Of a DNA stretch of 64,000 nt, positions 62,663-64,000 are shown piece after piece. Both the position numbers and the translations under genes were made by a program. Within the stretch, counting starts at the first letter, position 1. Each line of letters opens with the position of its first letter. Under the pieces are notes generated by a model. That model worked only from the letters and a program-made list of their open reading frames with translations. It made no database searches and had not been told where the DNA came from. This DNA is from CAZHJK01 sp964533275 (lineage in GTDB: Bacteria; Bacillota; Clostridia; Eubacteriales; Garciellaceae): positions 1-64,000 of the forward strand of contig CAZHJK010000003.1 in the NCBI GenBank assembly GCA_964533275.1, read 5' to 3'.

Positions 62663-64000
62663 TGGATAAGACTACTGTAGCCATATCATCAGAATTTTTA
62701 AATTCCTTTGCTGTATTGCCAAAAAAAATACAGGGCAAGGTAACTGAATTTATGAATAAATTTCGTAATAATCCTCGCTTGCCAGGGATAAATTATGAAA
62801 AAATCCATAATGCTCAAGATAATAAAATCTGGTCTGTCCGAATTGACGATACTTATCGAGGCATTGTGGTTAGGCAGGAGGAGACGGGAGTATATATTCT
62901 TCTATGGGTTGACCACCATGATGAGGCATATGCATGGGCTCAAAGAAAAAAATGTATAATTAATCCAACTACTGGAAGCGTCCAAATATTTGATATTACA
63001 GTAGAAACACCAGAAGTCTCTGATATTAGTAATAATATATTTAAGAATATTTCAGATAAGGACCTTATTTTTCTTGGAATTCCAGAAGAAATTATTCCCT
63101 TAGTAAGAACTATTCAATCTGAGAAAATGCTATATTCTCTAAAATCTTCATTTCCAGAAGATGCTTATGAATCTTTGGAGTGGTTAGCCAATGGATTTTC
63201 TGTAGAGGAAGTTGCTCAACTATTTAATATTGGAGAAGAAAAAATTGAGCATGATAACAATCTTGGAACAGCCCTTGACAATACTAGGAGTCAAAAAAGT
63301 TTTATTATTTTAGAAGGAGAAGATGAACTACGCAGGATCATGGCAGAACCACTGGAGAAGTGGAGAGTTTTTTTACATCCTACTCAAAGAGAAATTGTAA
63401 AAAAGAATTACTACGGACCGGCTCGTGTATTAGGAGGGGCGGGAACAGGGAAAACAGTTGTGGCACTTCATCGTGCAAAATACCTTGCTTCTGCTTTAGA
63501 AGGTGAAGAAAGGATATTATTTACAACTTTTACTAAAAACCTTGCGGGAGATATCAAGGAGAGTCTGAGAAAAATATGTAGTGTAGAGGAATTACGAAAA
63601 ATAGAAGTTGTGAATTTTGATGCCTGGGTTAATCAATTTATGCGGGAACAGGGATTTAACTATAGGATTGCATATGATAATGAGCTTTTGAATATATGGG
63701 AACAAGCTATAATATTAGCTGGAGATACTAGTGGACTTAGTGCAGAATTTTATTTAGATGAATGGCTCAAGGTTATCTCCCCTAATAAAGCTTATTCTAA
63801 GGAAGCCTATATAAAGGTCTCTCGTATAGGTAGAGGAACAGGCTTAAATCGTAGAAAGAGGATGCAAGTATGGAAGGTAATAGAAGAATATCAAGGCTTG
63901 ATTAAGGATAACCGTATAAGAGATGTAGAAACTGCTATGTATGAATGTAAATTATTAATTAAAAACCATCCTGATATTTTAAAATACACAACAATAATAG
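62662..64000 (+). CDS. UvrD-like helicase with RelE-like N-terminal domain (partial, runs off the window)
   Basis: At least 446 residues and no stop before the end. ATG 62662 overlaps the previous stop (TAATG). Residues ~1-95 look like a RelE/ParE toxin fold (VLPKKIQGKVTEFMNKFRNN, IWSVRIDDTYRGIVVRQ, WVDHHDEAYAWAQ). The region 160-245 links to an SF1 helicase with Walker A GGAGTGKT (258-265) and LFTTFTKNLAGDIKESL (motif Ia). Such RelE-UvrD fusions exist in defence contexts. It is the fourth gene of the DISARM-like locus; whether more genes follow cannot be seen. Confidence 0.82.
   Translation, partial: MDKTTVAISSEFLNSFAVLPKKIQGKVTEFMNKFRNNPRLPGINYEKIHNAQDNKIWSVRIDDTYRGIVVRQEETGVYILLWVDHHDEAYAWAQRKKCIINPTTGSVQIFDITVETPEVSDISNNIFKNISDKDLIFLGIPEEIIPLVRTIQSEKMLYSLKSSFPEDAYESLEWLANGFSVEEVAQLFNIGEEKIEHDNNLGTALDNTRSQKSFIILEGEDELRRIMAEPLEKWRVFLHPTQREIVKKNYYGPARVLGGAGTGKTVVALHRAKYLASALEGEERILFTTFTKNLAGDIKESLRKICSVEELRKIEVVNFDAWVNQFMREQGFNYRIAYDNELLNIWEQAIILAGDTSGLSAEFYLDEWLKVISPNKAYSKEAYIKVSRIGRGTGLNRRKRMQVWKVIEEYQGLIKDNRIRDVETAMYECKLLIKNHPDILKYTTII

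Overview
The window is low-GC DNA from a Gram-positive, probably anaerobic bacterium of the Clostridia/Tissierellia type. The evidence is AGGAGG-type ribosome binding sites, frequent TTG and GTG starts, SigI/RsgI, an LPXTG surface protein, HrcA/CIRCE control, a ClpE-type ATPase and the MurA-WalJ-HtrA-RlmH neighbourhood. I saw no rRNA or tRNA gene and no CRISPR array. Genus is not decidable from the sequence alone.

Region 1 (about 0.3-8.9 kb) is one co-directional catabolic cluster. It encodes a MobA-like nucleotidyltransferase, a PucR regulator, the three subunits related to the oxamate carbamoyltransferase AllFGH (DUF2877, FdrA, DUF1116), a detached 56-residue FdrA-domain protein, a class III CoA-transferase and a metal-dependent cyclase-type hydrolase. 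It looks like an anaerobic ureide or amide nitrogen pathway, with a CoA step where enteric bacteria have a carbamate kinase.

Region 2 (9-18 kb) is housekeeping: a gluzincin peptidase, MurA, WalJ, HtrA, RlmH, ClpE-like and PrfC (opposite strand). Two unexplained structured leaders lie in regions 2 and 3 (about 11.48-11.56 and 22.25-22.42 kb). Region 3 (18-28 kb) holds an autoregulated MarR operon with two clear 18-bp operators, UppP, an Asp/Glu racemase, a small protein, HtpG behind a perfect CIRCE element, a large catalase and two gene remnants.

Region 4 (28-41 kb) is cell envelope: a TetR-controlled ABC exporter with a giant coiled-coil permease, small membrane proteins, glutaredoxin, a 1247-residue LPXTG protein with Ig-like repeats, SigI/RsgI, and an EF-hand membrane microprotein.

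Region 5 (41-64 kb, running off the window) is an accessory defence island. A sirtuin and a MntA-HepT toxin-antitoxin pair are bracketed by an imperfect direct repeat made from the tail of the EF-hand gene. Then comes an unfamiliar three-gene module (NERD nuclease-helicase, unknown 319-residue protein, RecQ-like helicase). Last is a four-gene DISARM-like locus: SNF2 helicase, 1572-residue adenine methylase, about 2111-residue helicase fused to DUF1998 and a possible nuclease domain, and a UvrD helicase with a RelE-like N-terminus, cut by the window end. The last two modules are the best candidates for undescribed biology. Short palindromes of two families (GGGGACGG type and TAGGGAACG type) are scattered between genes.
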